A stretch of DNA of 64,000 bases from JAZOXB01 sp040096185 (GCF_040096185.1 NZ_JBBMFF010000205.1:1-64000), one strand, 5' to 3'; positions 55,070 through 63,810 are shown, counted from the stretch's first letter. Numbers and translations: made by a program. Notes: generated by a model from the sequence alone, not told the origin.

Positions 55070-55990
55070 ATGATCCAGTTATCTGATTTCTATGGCTACA
55101 GCATGTATACCATCTCTTCCGATACGCTTTCCGTCTCCGTGATGAGCCTCGGTGCGACCGTCACAAGGCTTGCCTATCAGGGCCGCAATGTCGTGGTCAG
55201 CCTGAAGACTCCGGACGACTATCTGCAGGACACCAGCTACCTCGGCGCGATCGTCGGACGCTATGCCAACCGCATTGCGGGCGGCCGCTTCCCGCTAAAC
55301 GGCAAGACGGTGCAAGTCGAGCAGAACGAGGGCCGCAATCACCTGCACGGTGGCAGCGTCGGCTTCCACAAGCGCATCTGGGCCGCTGAATGCCTTGGGG
55401 AGCAGGCAGTGCGCTTCACGCTGCACACGCCGGACGGCGACGCGGGCTACCCCGGTGAACTGACGATGCACGTCACCTATCGCGTGGAGGGCAGCCGGCT
55501 CTTCCTCGATTTTGAGGGTGTCAGCACAAAGGACACCATCCTCGCGCCCACAACGCACATGTATTTCAACCTCGGCGGCACGGAGAGCATCCTCGGAACG
55601 ACGCTGCAGATCAATGCCGGCCGTTGGATCCCCGTGGACGGCGAGCTCATTCCCACCGGAGAGCTGCGCCCGGCCGAGGGCCCGTTCGACTTCCGCACGC
55701 CGCACACCATTGCGCAGAACTTTGACCACGGCTTCGTGCTCGACGGCCAGGACGCTCTTGTGGCAGAGGACGGCGGCGTCCGCCTGTCGCTGCACACGGA
55801 CTACCCTGCCCTGCAGCTCTACACCGGTGAATTCCTCTCGGGCAAGCTCCATCCGAATCAGGGCTTTGCCATTGAGCCGGAGGCCTGCCCCGACACGCCG
55901 AACCATCCGGAATTCGGCTCCTCCGTGCTGAAGGCCGGTGAGACGTTCCATCGCTCCATCACCTATACCTTCGAATCCACCGCAAAATGA
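55070..55990 (+). CDS. galM: Aldose 1-epimerase
   Basis: Interconverts alpha and beta anomers of hexoses such as galactose. 306 residues with NRIAGGRF, NHLHGGSVGFHKRIW (first catalytic His), APTTHMYFNLGG (second His) and AIEPEACPDTPNH containing the catalytic Glu. It heads a unit with thyA and folA, overlapping thyA by 4 nt, an unexpected partner for nucleotide and folate genes. GGAAGGAG is 11 bases before ATG. Confidence 0.93.
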   Translation: MIQLSDFYGYSMYTISSDTLSVSVMSLGATVTRLAYQGRNVVVSLKTPDDYLQDTSYLGAIVGRYANRIAGGRFPLNGKTVQVEQNEGRNHLHGGSVGFHKRIWAAECLGEQAVRFTLHTPDGDAGYPGELTMHVTYRVEGSRLFLDFEGVSTKDTILAPTTHMYFNLGGTESILGTTLQINAGRWIPVDGELIPTGELRPAEGPFDFRTPHTIAQNFDHGFVLDGQDALVAEDGGVRLSLHTDYPALQLYTGEFLSGKLHPNQGFAIEPEACPDTPNHPEFGSSVLKAGETFHRSITYTFESTAK

Positions 55991-56817
55991 GCCGCGCCGA
56001 TTTGCTCTACCGCGAGACGTGTGCACGCATCCTGCGCGAGGGCGTCTGGGACACCGATCAGTCCGTTCGCCCGCGCTGGGCGGACGGTTCCCCGGCCCAT
56101 ACGGTCAAGTGCTTCGGTGTGGTGAACCGCTATGATCTGCAGGAGGAATTCCCGCTCATGACGCTGCGCCGCACCTATTGGCGCTCATGCGTGGAGGAAC
56201 TGCTGTGGATCTGGCAGAAGAAGTCGAACAACGTCCGCGACCTCGGCAGCCATATCTGGGACAGCTGGGCCGATGAGAGCGGCTCCATCGGCAAGGCCTA
56301 CGGCTATCAGCTCGGCATCAAATACCGTTTCCCGGAGGGAGAGTTCGATCAGGTCGACCGCGTGCTGTACGACCTGAAGCACAACCCGGCCAGCCGCCGC
56401 ATTCTGACAAGCCTCTACAATTTCGCCGATCTGCACGAGATGGCTCTGTATCCCTGCGCCTATTCCATGACGTTCCATGTCAGCGGCAACCGGCTCAACG
56501 CCATTCTGAATCAGCGCTCGCAGGACATGCTCACGGCAAACAACTGGAATGTCGTGCAGTATGCCGTGCTCGTGCACATGCTGGCGCAGGTCAGCGGTCT
56601 TGTCGCAGGCGAGCTCGTGCATGTGATCGCCGATTGCCATATCTACGACCGCCACATTCCGCTTGTCGAGCAGATGCTGGAGCTGGAGCCGTATCCCGCG
56701 CCGGAATTCCGGCTCGATCCTGCGGTCACGGACTTCTATGCCTTCACGCCGGACAGCGTGCAGGTGGAGAACTACCGCTATCATCCGTTTTCGGCCAGAA
56801 TTCCTGTCGCCATTTAG
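55987..56817 (+). CDS. thyA: Thymidylate synthase
   Basis: Methylates dUMP to dTMP with methylene-tetrahydrofolate. 276 residues. Cys157 in ALYPCAYSMTFHV is the nucleophile. RSQDMLTANNWNVVQY replaces the classical RSxDxxxGxPFNIxxY segment, and HIYDRHI is the dUMP-binding end. This is the clostridial/Bacillus-divergent ThyA form. Overlaps galM by 4 nt; folA follows after 8 bp, coupling dTMP synthesis to recycling of dihydrofolate. Confidence 0.95.
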   Translation: MSRADLLYRETCARILREGVWDTDQSVRPRWADGSPAHTVKCFGVVNRYDLQEEFPLMTLRRTYWRSCVEELLWIWQKKSNNVRDLGSHIWDSWADESGSIGKAYGYQLGIKYRFPEGEFDQVDRVLYDLKHNPASRRILTSLYNFADLHEMALYPCAYSMTFHVSGNRLNAILNQRSQDMLTANNWNVVQYAVLVHMLAQVSGLVAGELVHVIADCHIYDRHIPLVEQMLELEPYPAPEFRLDPAVTDFYAFTPDSVQVENYRYHPFSARIPVAI

Positions 56818-56825
56818 GAGGAGCC

Positions 56826-57329
56826 ATGGACTGCATCGTCAACGTCACGCAAAACTGGGGCATCGGGAAGGACGGCGATCTGCTTGTCTCCATTTCCGCT
56901 GACCTGCGCCGCTTCCGCGCGCTCACGACCGGGAAGACCGTGATCTATGGCCGCAAGACCCTGCTCACCTTCCCCCACGCGCGCCCGCTGCCGAACCGCG
57001 AGAACTGGATCCTATCGGCCACGCCCGGCTTTTCCGTGCCGGGCGCAGCGGTGTTTCCGTCGCTTGCGGCCCTGCAGGAAGCCATGCGTACCCGTCCGGC
57101 CGATTCGCTGTGCCTCATCGGCGGTGCGAGCGTCTACCGCGCGCTGCTGCCGTGGTGCAGCCGCGTGCTGCTCACGCAGACCTGCGCCGACCTGCCTGCC
57201 GACCGGTTTTTCCCCGATCTGGACCGGCTCCCGAACTGGCGCTGCACGGACACCGGCCCCCTGCAGGAGGACGGCGGCCATTGCTTCCGCTATCTGACCT
57301 ACGAAAACGACGCTCCGCTTCCATTATGA
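56826..57329 (+). CDS. folA: Dihydrofolate reductase
   Basis: Regenerates tetrahydrofolate from the dihydrofolate made by ThyA. 167 residues. WGIGKDGDLL, VIYGRKTL and CLIGGASVYRALLPW are the substrate and NADPH motifs. The start VNVTQNWGIG is typical. TAGGAGGAGCC before ATG 56826 sets the start. Divergence from the usual DHFR in the N-terminal third is moderate. Confidence 0.92.
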   Translation: MDCIVNVTQNWGIGKDGDLLVSISADLRRFRALTTGKTVIYGRKTLLTFPHARPLPNRENWILSATPGFSVPGAAVFPSLAALQEAMRTRPADSLCLIGGASVYRALLPWCSRVLLTQTCADLPADRFFPDLDRLPNWRCTDTGPLQEDGGHCFRYLTYENDAPLPL

Positions 57330-57340
57330 ACATAGAATTG

Positions 57341-57380
57341 CTCCCTTCTGCGCAGACTAAGCGCCGAAGGGAGTGATTTT
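57341..57380 (+). promoter_or_regulatory. Hairpin enclosing the trxA ribosome site
   Basis: CTCCCTTCTGCGC and GCGCCGAAGGGAG form a stem with a 7-base loop. The right arm contains AAGGGAG, the ribosome binding site of trxA, and is followed by TGATTTTT, so it could act as a folA terminator and also hide the trxA start. Confidence 0.6.
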
Positions 57381-57381
57381 T

Positions 57382-57702
57382 ATGCCGATTTTACCTTTGA
57401 CGGAAGAAAATTTCGAGCAGGAGGTCCTGCAGGCCGAGGGGCCGGTGCTCGTAGACCTCTTTGCCGCGTGGTGCGGCCCGTGCCGTGCGCTTGCGCCGGT
57501 GCTGGAGACGCTGGCAGAGGCTCGGCCGGAGCTGCGCATCGGAAAGGTCGATGTGGACGCCCAGCCCGAGCTTGCGGCGCGGTTTGACGTGCTGACCGTC
57601 CCGACGCTGCTGCTGTTCCGCTCCGGCAGGCTGCTCCGGCGCACGACCGGCGCAAAAACGCTGACGGAGCTGGAGGAATTCCTGCGGAGCGGCGAAGCAT
57701 GA
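57382..57702 (+). CDS. trxA: Thioredoxin
   Basis: 106 residues with the active site WCGPC (Cys31, Cys34) and the conserved cis-proline in TVPTLLLF. Reduces protein disulfides, recharged by the thioredoxin reductase encoded immediately after with a 4-nt overlap. ATG 57382 is chosen over a GTG at 57373 because AAGGGAG lies 8 bases before it. That ribosome site is in the arm of a hairpin. Confidence 0.95.
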   Translation: MPILPLTEENFEQEVLQAEGPVLVDLFAAWCGPCRALAPVLETLAEARPELRIGKVDVDAQPELAARFDVLTVPTLLLFRSGRLLRRTTGAKTLTELEEFLRSGEA

Positions 57703-58613
57703 GATGCTATGACATGGCCGTGGTCGGGGCCGGACCGGCGGGCTGCACGGCGGCTCTCTATGCCGCCCGCGCCGGGCTGGACGTGCTCGTTCTCGAGCGG
57801 CTCGGCCCCGGCGGGCAGATGGCGCAGACGCAGCACATTGAGAATTACCCCGGCTTTCCGGACGGCGCAGACGGAGCCGCGCTGGCAGACGGCATGAAAG
57901 CGGGTGCGGAGCGCGCGGGAGCCATTTTTCTGCTGGCCGACGTCCGCAGCGCGCAGCTCACCGGCCGCGTAAAGGAGCTGCAGACGGACGGCGGGCCGGT
58001 CCTTGCCCGGACCGTTGTGCTCGCCACGGGAGCGGGCCCGCGGAGGCTCGGGCTGCCGCAGGAGGACGAGCTGCCCGGCGTGAGCTACTGCGCCGCCTGC
58101 GACGGGGCGTTTTTCCGCGGGAAGGACGTCGCCGTGGTCGGCGGCGGCAATTCCGCCGTCAGCGAAGCCCTGCTGCTGTCGCGGCTGTGCCGCCATGTGA
58201 CGCTCGTGCACCGCCGCAGCACGTTCCGGGCAGCGCCCGCCGGGCTGGCGGCGCTGGAAAAGCAGGACAATGTGACATTCTGCCGGAACAGCATCGTAAC
58301 GGAGCTGCTGGGCCGTGAGCGCCTGACCGGCATCCGCCTGCAGAACGGCCGGGAGCTGGAGATCAGCGGCCTGTTTGTCTGCATCGGCCGCACGCCTGTC
58401 TCCGCCCTCGGCGGCGAGCAGCTCCGCCGGACGCCGGACGGCTATTACTGCGCGGACGAGACGACACGGACCGGCCTGCCGGGCGTTTTTGCCGCAGGCG
58501 ACGTGCGGGAAAAGCAGCTGCGCCAGATCGTTACGGCCGTCTCGGACGGCGCAGCGGCGGCGCAGCAGGCGGAGCATTATCTGGGCAAAACGTCCCGCAG
58601 GGCGGAAATATAG
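57699..58613 (+). CDS. trxB: Thioredoxin reductase
   Basis: 304 residues, FAD- and NAD(P)H-binding. N-terminal VVGAGPAGCTAALYAARAG binds FAD, GGGNSAVSEAL binds the nicotinamide cofactor, and CAAC (about 130-133) is the redox-active pair, CATC in most homologues. The pyridine-nucleotide motif ends in HRRSTFRA, which fits NADPH. The last 37 bases overlap the end of the convergent homocysteine methyltransferase gene. Confidence 0.95.
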   Translation: MRCYDMAVVGAGPAGCTAALYAARAGLDVLVLERLGPGGQMAQTQHIENYPGFPDGADGAALADGMKAGAERAGAIFLLADVRSAQLTGRVKELQTDGGPVLARTVVLATGAGPRRLGLPQEDELPGVSYCAACDGAFFRGKDVAVVGGGNSAVSEALLLSRLCRHVTLVHRRSTFRAAPAGLAALEKQDNVTFCRNSIVTELLGRERLTGIRLQNGRELEISGLFVCIGRTPVSALGGEQLRRTPDGYYCADETTRTGLPGVFAAGDVREKQLRQIVTAVSDGAAAAQQAEHYLGKTSRRAEI

Positions 58614-59452
58614 CGCGGATCCGTGCCGCAGCAGCCGCCGACGAGTGCAGCTCCGGCATCGATCAGCGTGCGCATATGCTGCGCGAATGCCGCCGGGCCC
58701 ATGGAATAGATGGCCTCGCCCTCCGGCGAGATCTCCGGCATACCCGCATTCGGCTTGACAAGGAGCGGCACCTTTGCAGCCTGCCTCATGTTGCGCACAA
58801 GGCTCTCGAGCTGGTCCGGGCCGGTGGAGCAGTTGATGCCGACGGCGGCCGCGCCGAGCTCCTGCAGCGTCTCCACGGCCTCGACGCAGGTCCCGCCGAA
58901 ATAGCCGCTGCCGTCGGCCTGCACCGTCATGCTGCACAGGACCGGCAGGGCGCAGACACTCTGCGCCGCCTCGAGGGCGACGGTCATCTCGTCGATGCCG
59001 AGCATGGTCTCCACGACGAGCAGGTCGGCCCCGGCCTCGGCCAATGCCGTAATTTGCTCCGTGTAAATCTCAAACAGCTCGTGATATGTCATTGTCCCGG
59101 CAGGCTCGAGCGGCACGCCGGTCGTTGTGAGGTCGCCTGCCACGAGCGCGTGGCCGCCTGCCGCCTCGCGCGACAGGGCAACGAGCTGCCGGTTCAGAAG
59201 CGCAACATCGTTCTCTCGGCCGCAGCGTGCAAGCCCGCGCCGGTTGGCGCAGAACGTCGGCGCATAGATGATCTGTGACCCGGCCGCGATATAGTCCCGC
59301 TGCAGAGCCAGCAGAGGCTCCGGATGCTCTGTGACCCAGGCCTCCGTACAGATGCCGCGCGGCATGCCCGCGCGCATCAGGTTCGAGCCGGTCGCGCCGT
59401 CGAGCAGTACGGGGCCGCGCGCAAGCAGCGCCTGAAAAGCTTCGTTTGTCAT
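58577..59452 (-). CDS. Homocysteine S-methyltransferase-family protein
   Basis: 291 residues, the Hcy-binding barrel as in the N terminus of MetH, BHMT and MmuM. Start LLDGATGSNLMRAGM, zinc ligands GINCS (about 204) and GGCCGT (about 272). The cobalamin-binding domains of MetH are absent; it may act as S-methylmethionine-dependent enzyme or work with separate partner proteins. ATG 59452 follows CGGAGGAACCT. The operon is single-gene and tail-to-tail with trxB. Confidence 0.9.
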   Translation of the reverse strand: MTNEAFQALLARGPVLLDGATGSNLMRAGMPRGICTEAWVTEHPEPLLALQRDYIAAGSQIIYAPTFCANRRGLARCGRENDVALLNRQLVALSREAAGGHALVAGDLTTTGVPLEPAGTMTYHELFEIYTEQITALAEAGADLLVVETMLGIDEMTVALEAAQSVCALPVLCSMTVQADGSGYFGGTCVEAVETLQELGAAAVGINCSTGPDQLESLVRNMRQAAKVPLLVKPNAGMPEISPEGEAIYSMGPAAFAQHMRTLIDAGAALVGGCCGTDPRYISALRDVLPR

Positions 59453-59483
59453 AGGTTCCTCCGTGGTATGGATTTCTTTCTCT

Positions 59484-59512
59484 ATTCTACCCGTTTCGGC
59501 GGGAATTTGCAA
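59484..59512 (-). promoter_or_regulatory. Promoter of the homocysteine methyltransferase gene
   Basis: TTGCAA, 17-bp spacer, TAGAAT on the minus strand. Confidence 0.75.
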
Positions 59513-59538
59513 CGAGAAACTTCCGCATGCATTTTCGG

Positions 59539-59567
59539 TTGCATTCCGGTGGGGTTTCTGCTAGAAT
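59539..59567 (+). promoter_or_regulatory. Promoter of the M29 aminopeptidase gene
   Basis: TTGCAT, 17-bp spacer, TAGAAT, almost a mirror image of the divergent promoter 26 bp away. Confidence 0.75.
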
Positions 59568-59604
59568 AGCGATAGATTCCATTCATTATTACAAGGAGGA
59601 CAAT

Positions 59605-60828
59605 ATGAAAAAGTCCGTACTGCGCAAATATGCCACGCTGATCGCCACGGTCGGCGTCAATGTCCAGAAGGGTCAGGAGGTCTTCATCGCCGCCGAGCTC
59701 GATCAGCCCGAATTCGTAAAGATGGTCGTTGAGGAATGCTACCGCGCCGGTGCCAAGCGCGTTGTGGTGGACTGGGACTATCAGCCGCTGACGAAGCTCC
59801 ATGTCCGCTGGCGCAGCCAGAAGAACCTCTCCACGCTGGAAAACTGGGAGGAGGCCCGCTGGCAGCACTATGTCGATGAGATTCCCTGCCGCATCTACCT
59901 GATTTCCGAGGACCCGGACGGTCTGCGCGGCGTCAATCAGGAAAAGATGGCCAAGGCCGGTCAGGCCAAGTACAAGGTCATCCGCCCGTACCGCGACCAG
60001 ATCGAGAACAAGTATCAGTGGTGCATCGCGGCCGTCCCCGGTGTTGCGTGGGCAAAGAAGCTCTTCCCGAACCTGTCGAAGGCACAGGCCGTCGAGAAGC
60101 TGTGGGAAGCCATTCTGGCCGCCTCCCGCGTGGACGACGACCCCGTTGCCGCATGGAAGGCCCATAACGAGGACCTCGCCCGCCGCTGTGCCTATCTGAA
60201 CGACCTCGGCATCACGGAGCTGGAATATCACAGCTCGAACGGCACGAATTTCAAGGTCGGCATGATCGAAGACGCCGAATTCAAGGGCGGCGGCGAGAAC
60301 TCTCTGCTCGGCCACTTCTTCAACCCGAACATCCCGACGGAGGAGGTCTTCATCTCTCCGAAGCGCGGCGTGGCAGAGGGCATCGTCTATTCCACGAAGC
60401 CTCTGTCCTATCAGGGCCAGCTTATCGAGAACTTCTCCATCCGCTTTGAGGGCGGCAAGGCCGTCGAGGTCCATGCCGAAAAGAACGAGGCCCTTCTGCA
60501 GAAGCTCATCTCCATGGATGAGGGCGCTTCCTACCTCGGCGAGTGCGCGCTCGTTCCCTATAACTCCCCGATCCAGAATTCCGGCCTGCTGTTCTACAAC
60601 ACGCTGTTCGACGAGAACGCCGCCTGCCATCTGGCGCTCGGCATGGGCTTTGCCGACACGATCAAGAATTTTGAGAACTACACGCTCGACGAGTGCCGTG
60701 CCAAGGGCATCAACGATTCCATGGTGCATGAGGACTTCATGATCGGCTCCGCCGACCTGTCCATCGACGCGCACACGCGCGACGGCCGCACCGTGCCGAT
60801 CTTCCGCGACGGCAACTGGGCATTTTAA
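59605..60828 (+). CDS. M29-family metallo-aminopeptidase (PepS/AmpS type)
   Basis: 407 residues. Two-metal M29 peptidase. Candidate ligands are NIPTEEVFISPKRG (Glu), DEGASYLGECALVPYN (Glu), TLFDENAACHLALGMGF (His) and MVHEDFMIGSADLSID (His/Asp). Cytoplasmic; removes N-terminal residues from peptides. ATG 60828-direction start at 59605 is preceded by AAGGAGGA. The TAA stop abuts a PE-1 remnant. Confidence 0.93.
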   Translation: MKKSVLRKYATLIATVGVNVQKGQEVFIAAELDQPEFVKMVVEECYRAGAKRVVVDWDYQPLTKLHVRWRSQKNLSTLENWEEARWQHYVDEIPCRIYLISEDPDGLRGVNQEKMAKAGQAKYKVIRPYRDQIENKYQWCIAAVPGVAWAKKLFPNLSKAQAVEKLWEAILAASRVDDDPVAAWKAHNEDLARRCAYLNDLGITELEYHSSNGTNFKVGMIEDAEFKGGGENSLLGHFFNPNIPTEEVFISPKRGVAEGIVYSTKPLSYQGQLIENFSIRFEGGKAVEVHAEKNEALLQKLISMDEGASYLGECALVPYNSPIQNSGLLFYNTLFDENAACHLALGMGFADTIKNFENYTLDECRAKGINDSMVHEDFMIGSADLSIDAHTRDGRTVPIFRDGNWAF

Positions 60829-60866
60829 TAGGGATCTCTGAATATATCAGAGCTTTTCTGAGTCCC
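60829..60866. repeat. PE-1 palindromic element, short copy
   Basis: AGGGATCTCTGAATATATCAG directly after the aminopeptidase TAA matches the other PE-1 copies in gene orientation. TATCAGAGCTTTTC matches the opposite end of the long copy (AATCAGAGCTTCCC). It reads as both ends of the element fused after loss of the middle. Confidence 0.6.
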
Positions 60867-60871
60867 GAACA

Positions 60872-60908
60872 TAAAAGCTGCTGCAGCGATTGTGCTGCAG
60901 CAGCTTTT
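60872..60908. terminator. Bidirectional terminator between the aminopeptidase gene and nrdG
   Basis: AAAAGCTGCTGCAGC and GCTGCAGCAGCTTTT form a 15-bp stem with a 6-base loop and T runs on both strands. Confidence 0.9.
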
Positions 60909-61400
60909 TTATTCCGTTAGTAGGGTGAGCTTCCCGGTTCTGCGGGTCGCGTTCAGGTCGATGAGGCGCTGGTTTTGGCTTCCGCGCCAGCGGAGCTCCA
61001 GTGAGCGCTCCGCCTCGACATACGGTCCGTCCACGAGCACATCGGCAGCCGCCAGCAGCCGCAGGCGCGCCGGGTCTGACTCCTGCACGAGCGCCTCATA
61101 GCGCCAGCCCGTGTAGACCCAGACATTGCCGCCCAGCGCGTGCACGGCCTCTGCCAGCGCAGCGCACTCCGCTGCCTGCTCCATCGGCTCCCCGCCGGAG
61201 AGCGTCAGGCCGTCGAGCAGCGGGTCTGCAGTATAGCGAGCCAGCAGCGCCGTTGTTGTTTCCTCGCGGCCGCCTGCCGGGTCGTGCGTCTGCGGATTGT
61301 GGCAGCCGGGGCAGCGGTGCGGGCAGCCCTGCGTGAACACGGTCAGCCGCAGGCCCGGTCCGTCCACGATAGACTCGGAGACCGTTCCGGCAATGCGCAT
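60909..61400 (-). CDS. nrdG: Anaerobic ribonucleotide reductase-activating protein
   Basis: 163 residues, radical SAM. The cluster motif is CPHRCPGC (Cys26, Cys30, Cys33), followed by GLTLSGGEPM for SAM binding. It generates the glycyl radical on NrdD. The ATG overlaps the nrdD stop by one base. The C terminus is slightly longer than usual. Oxygen-sensitive, in line with an anaerobic host. Confidence 0.96.
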   Translation of the reverse strand: MRIAGTVSESIVDGPGLRLTVFTQGCPHRCPGCHNPQTHDPAGGREETTTALLARYTADPLLDGLTLSGGEPMEQAAECAALAEAVHALGGNVWVYTGWRYEALVQESDPARLRLLAAADVLVDGPYVEAERSLELRWRGSQNQRLIDLNATRRTGKLTLLTE

Positions 61401-63724
61401 CAGTCCGTCACCCCGTGCTTGACACGGTCGCGCTCCTCGGCGCGCTTGCCGTTGTTGAAGCGGTCGAGCGTGCCCACAAGATAGCCCGTGATGCGGCGGA
61501 TACGCTCAAACGGCTGGTCCGGCGTCTCGCGGCGGCCGCAGCGCGGGCAGGTATCGCCAATGATGCCGTTAAAGCCGCAGACCGGGTCGCGGTCGACCGG
61601 GTGGTTGATGGAGCCGTAGCCGATACCGCACTGGCCCATAAAGCGCACGACCTTCTCGAATGCGGGCAGATTCTGCAGCGGATCGCCGTCCATTTCAATG
61701 TAGGAGATATGGCCGCCGTTCGTCAGCGCATGATAGGGTGCCTCGATGCGGAGCTTGTCAAAGGCCGAGATCGGATAATACACCGGCACATGGAAGCTGT
61801 TCGTGTAATACTCACGGTCCGTTACGCCGGGGATCACGCCGAAGCGCTTGGCATCCATCCGGACGAAGCGGCCGGAGAGGCCCTCCGCCGGGGTGGCAAG
61901 GCAGGAGAAGTTCAGGCCGCGGGCCGCCGACTCTCGGTCGGCACGGTCGCGGATGCGGCCGATGATCTCAAGTCCGAGTGCCTGCGCCTCGGCGCTTTCA
62001 CCGTGGTGCGCGCCGGTCAGCGCCTTCAGGCACTCGGCAAGGCCGATGAAGCCGATGGAGAGCGTGCCGTGCTTGAGCACCTCGCGCACCTCATCGTCCG
62101 GGCCGAGCTTTTCGGAGTCCAGCCAGACGCCCTGCCCCATCAGGAAGGGGAAATTGCGCACGCGGCGGCGGCTCTGGATCTCGAGCCGCTCGAGCAGCTG
62201 GCCGACGACAAGGTCGAGCATCTCATCAAGGCTGCGGAAAAAGGCCTCGCGGTCGCCGCGTGCCAGAATGGCGAGCCGCGGCAGATTGATGGACGTGAAG
62301 GAAAGGTTGCCGCGCCGCGCCGTGACCTCGCGGGAGGGATCGTAGGCATTCGCCACCACACGCGTGCGGCAGCCCATATAGGCGATCTCCGTTTCGGGAT
62401 GGCCCTCTTTGTAATATTGCAGGTTGAACGGGGCATCCTGGAACGAGAAGTTCGGGAACAGGCGCTTGGCGCTGCAGCGGCAGGCCAGCCGGAACAGGTC
62501 GTAGTTTGGCTCACCCTCGTTGAGATTCACGCCGTTTTTCACACGGAAGATCTGAATGGGGAAGATCGGCGTCTCACCGCTGCCAAGCCCGGCCTCCGTG
62601 GCGAGCAGCAGGTTTTTCATCACAAGGCGGCCCTCCGGCGAGGTATCCATGCCATAGTTGATGGAGGAAAACGGCGTCTGCGAGCCGGAGCGGGACTCCA
62701 TGGTGTTCAGATTGTGGATAAGCGATTCCATGGCCTGATACGTCGCGCGGTCCGTCTCCTCTGCGGCGCGGCGGGCAGCGAATTCCTGCGCGCGGCGGAT
62801 ATCGCCCTCCACGCAGCCGAAGGCAGCCTTGAGCTGCGCCGCCTCGGCATCGTCATAGGCCTTTTGCCCGGCAAGCGCCGGAGTCAGGCCCTTTTCGGCC
62901 AGTGAAGCCGCAAAGCCCCGGAGCTGGGCATCCGTCGGCGTCACGCCGCACAGCAGCTCCAGCGCACGGCTGAGGTTCTGGCGGTAGCAGGCGCGGTACG
63001 TCTTGGCGACGCCCTCGGCCATGGCATAGTCAAAATTCACGATGCTCTGGCCGCCGTGCTGGTCATTCTGGTTCGACTGGATGGCAATGCAGGCCAGCGA
63101 CGCATACGACGCGATGCCCTGCGGCTCGCGGATATGGCCGAGGCCGGTGGAAAAGCCGCCGTGGAACAGCGAAAGCAGGTCGATCTGGCAGCACGTTGTC
63201 GTCAGGGCGTAAAAATCAAGATCGTGGATGTGGATATCGCCGCGCTCATGCGCCGTGGCATACTCCGGCTTCATCAGGAAGGACTCGGAGAACTGCTTGG
63301 CGGCCTCGGAGCCGTAGCGCAGCATGGTACCCATGGCGGTGTCGCCGTCGATGTTGGCGTTTTCGCGCTTGATGTCCGAATCGGCGGCATCCTTGAACGT
63401 GATCTCCTCAAATTTGCGCATCAGGCTGGAATTCACCTGCCGCGCGCGGCTGCGCTCCTCGCGGTAGAGGATGTAGGCCTTGGCTGTGCGGCCGTAGCCC
63501 TCCTGCATCAGCACCTGCTCCACAAGGTCCTGCACATGCTCGACCTCCGGCTCGCAGCCCTCCAGCTCGAGCATGGTCTCCACCTTGCGGGCAAGCGCGT
63601 CGGAGACGTCCTCCATGCCGGTCTGCCCGACACCGAGGAATGAACGCCAGATCGCGTTCCGGATCTTTTCTGTATGAAATTCTACGAGACGCCCGTCCCG
63701 CTTGCGGATCATTTTCTGCGTCAT
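61400..63724 (-). CDS. nrdD: Anaerobic ribonucleoside-triphosphate reductase
   Basis: 774 residues. N-terminal ATP-cone (about 1-90), then the ten-stranded catalytic barrel. C-terminal zinc site CGFNG/CPRC and the glycyl-radical loop RITGYLVGT with Gly near 747. Makes dNTPs from NTPs without oxygen. ATG 63724 follows GAGAGGAG by 6-7 bases; the long open frame upstream crosses the promoter. Paired NrdR-like boxes control the promoter. Confidence 0.96.
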   Translation of the reverse strand: MTQKMIRKRDGRLVEFHTEKIRNAIWRSFLGVGQTGMEDVSDALARKVETMLELEGCEPEVEHVQDLVEQVLMQEGYGRTAKAYILYREERSRARQVNSSLMRKFEEITFKDAADSDIKRENANIDGDTAMGTMLRYGSEAAKQFSESFLMKPEYATAHERGDIHIHDLDFYALTTTCCQIDLLSLFHGGFSTGLGHIREPQGIASYASLACIAIQSNQNDQHGGQSIVNFDYAMAEGVAKTYRACYRQNLSRALELLCGVTPTDAQLRGFAASLAEKGLTPALAGQKAYDDAEAAQLKAAFGCVEGDIRRAQEFAARRAAEETDRATYQAMESLIHNLNTMESRSGSQTPFSSINYGMDTSPEGRLVMKNLLLATEAGLGSGETPIFPIQIFRVKNGVNLNEGEPNYDLFRLACRCSAKRLFPNFSFQDAPFNLQYYKEGHPETEIAYMGCRTRVVANAYDPSREVTARRGNLSFTSINLPRLAILARGDREAFFRSLDEMLDLVVGQLLERLEIQSRRRVRNFPFLMGQGVWLDSEKLGPDDEVREVLKHGTLSIGFIGLAECLKALTGAHHGESAEAQALGLEIIGRIRDRADRESAARGLNFSCLATPAEGLSGRFVRMDAKRFGVIPGVTDREYYTNSFHVPVYYPISAFDKLRIEAPYHALTNGGHISYIEMDGDPLQNLPAFEKVVRFMGQCGIGYGSINHPVDRDPVCGFNGIIGDTCPRCGRRETPDQPFERIRRITGYLVGTLDRFNNGKRAEERDRVKHGVTD

Positions 63725-63740
63725 GACTGTCTCCTCTCGC

Positions 63741-63810
63741 ACACAAGATATGGTAGTACCGCGCAGGCACAAAACGCATATATCGTACTGCAAGTTCCGG
63801 TGTCTGTCAA
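63741..63810 (-). promoter_or_regulatory. nrdD promoter with two NrdR-type boxes
   Basis: TTGACA (63810-63805), 17-bp spacer, TACGAT (63787-63782) on the minus strand. Boxes resembling the NrdR consensus ACACWATATATWGTGT lie at 63741-63756 (ACACAAGATATGGTAG) and 63773-63788 (AACGCATATATCGTAC). Their starts are 32 bp apart, three helical turns, as in known NrdR tandem sites, and the second covers the -10. Confidence 0.75.
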
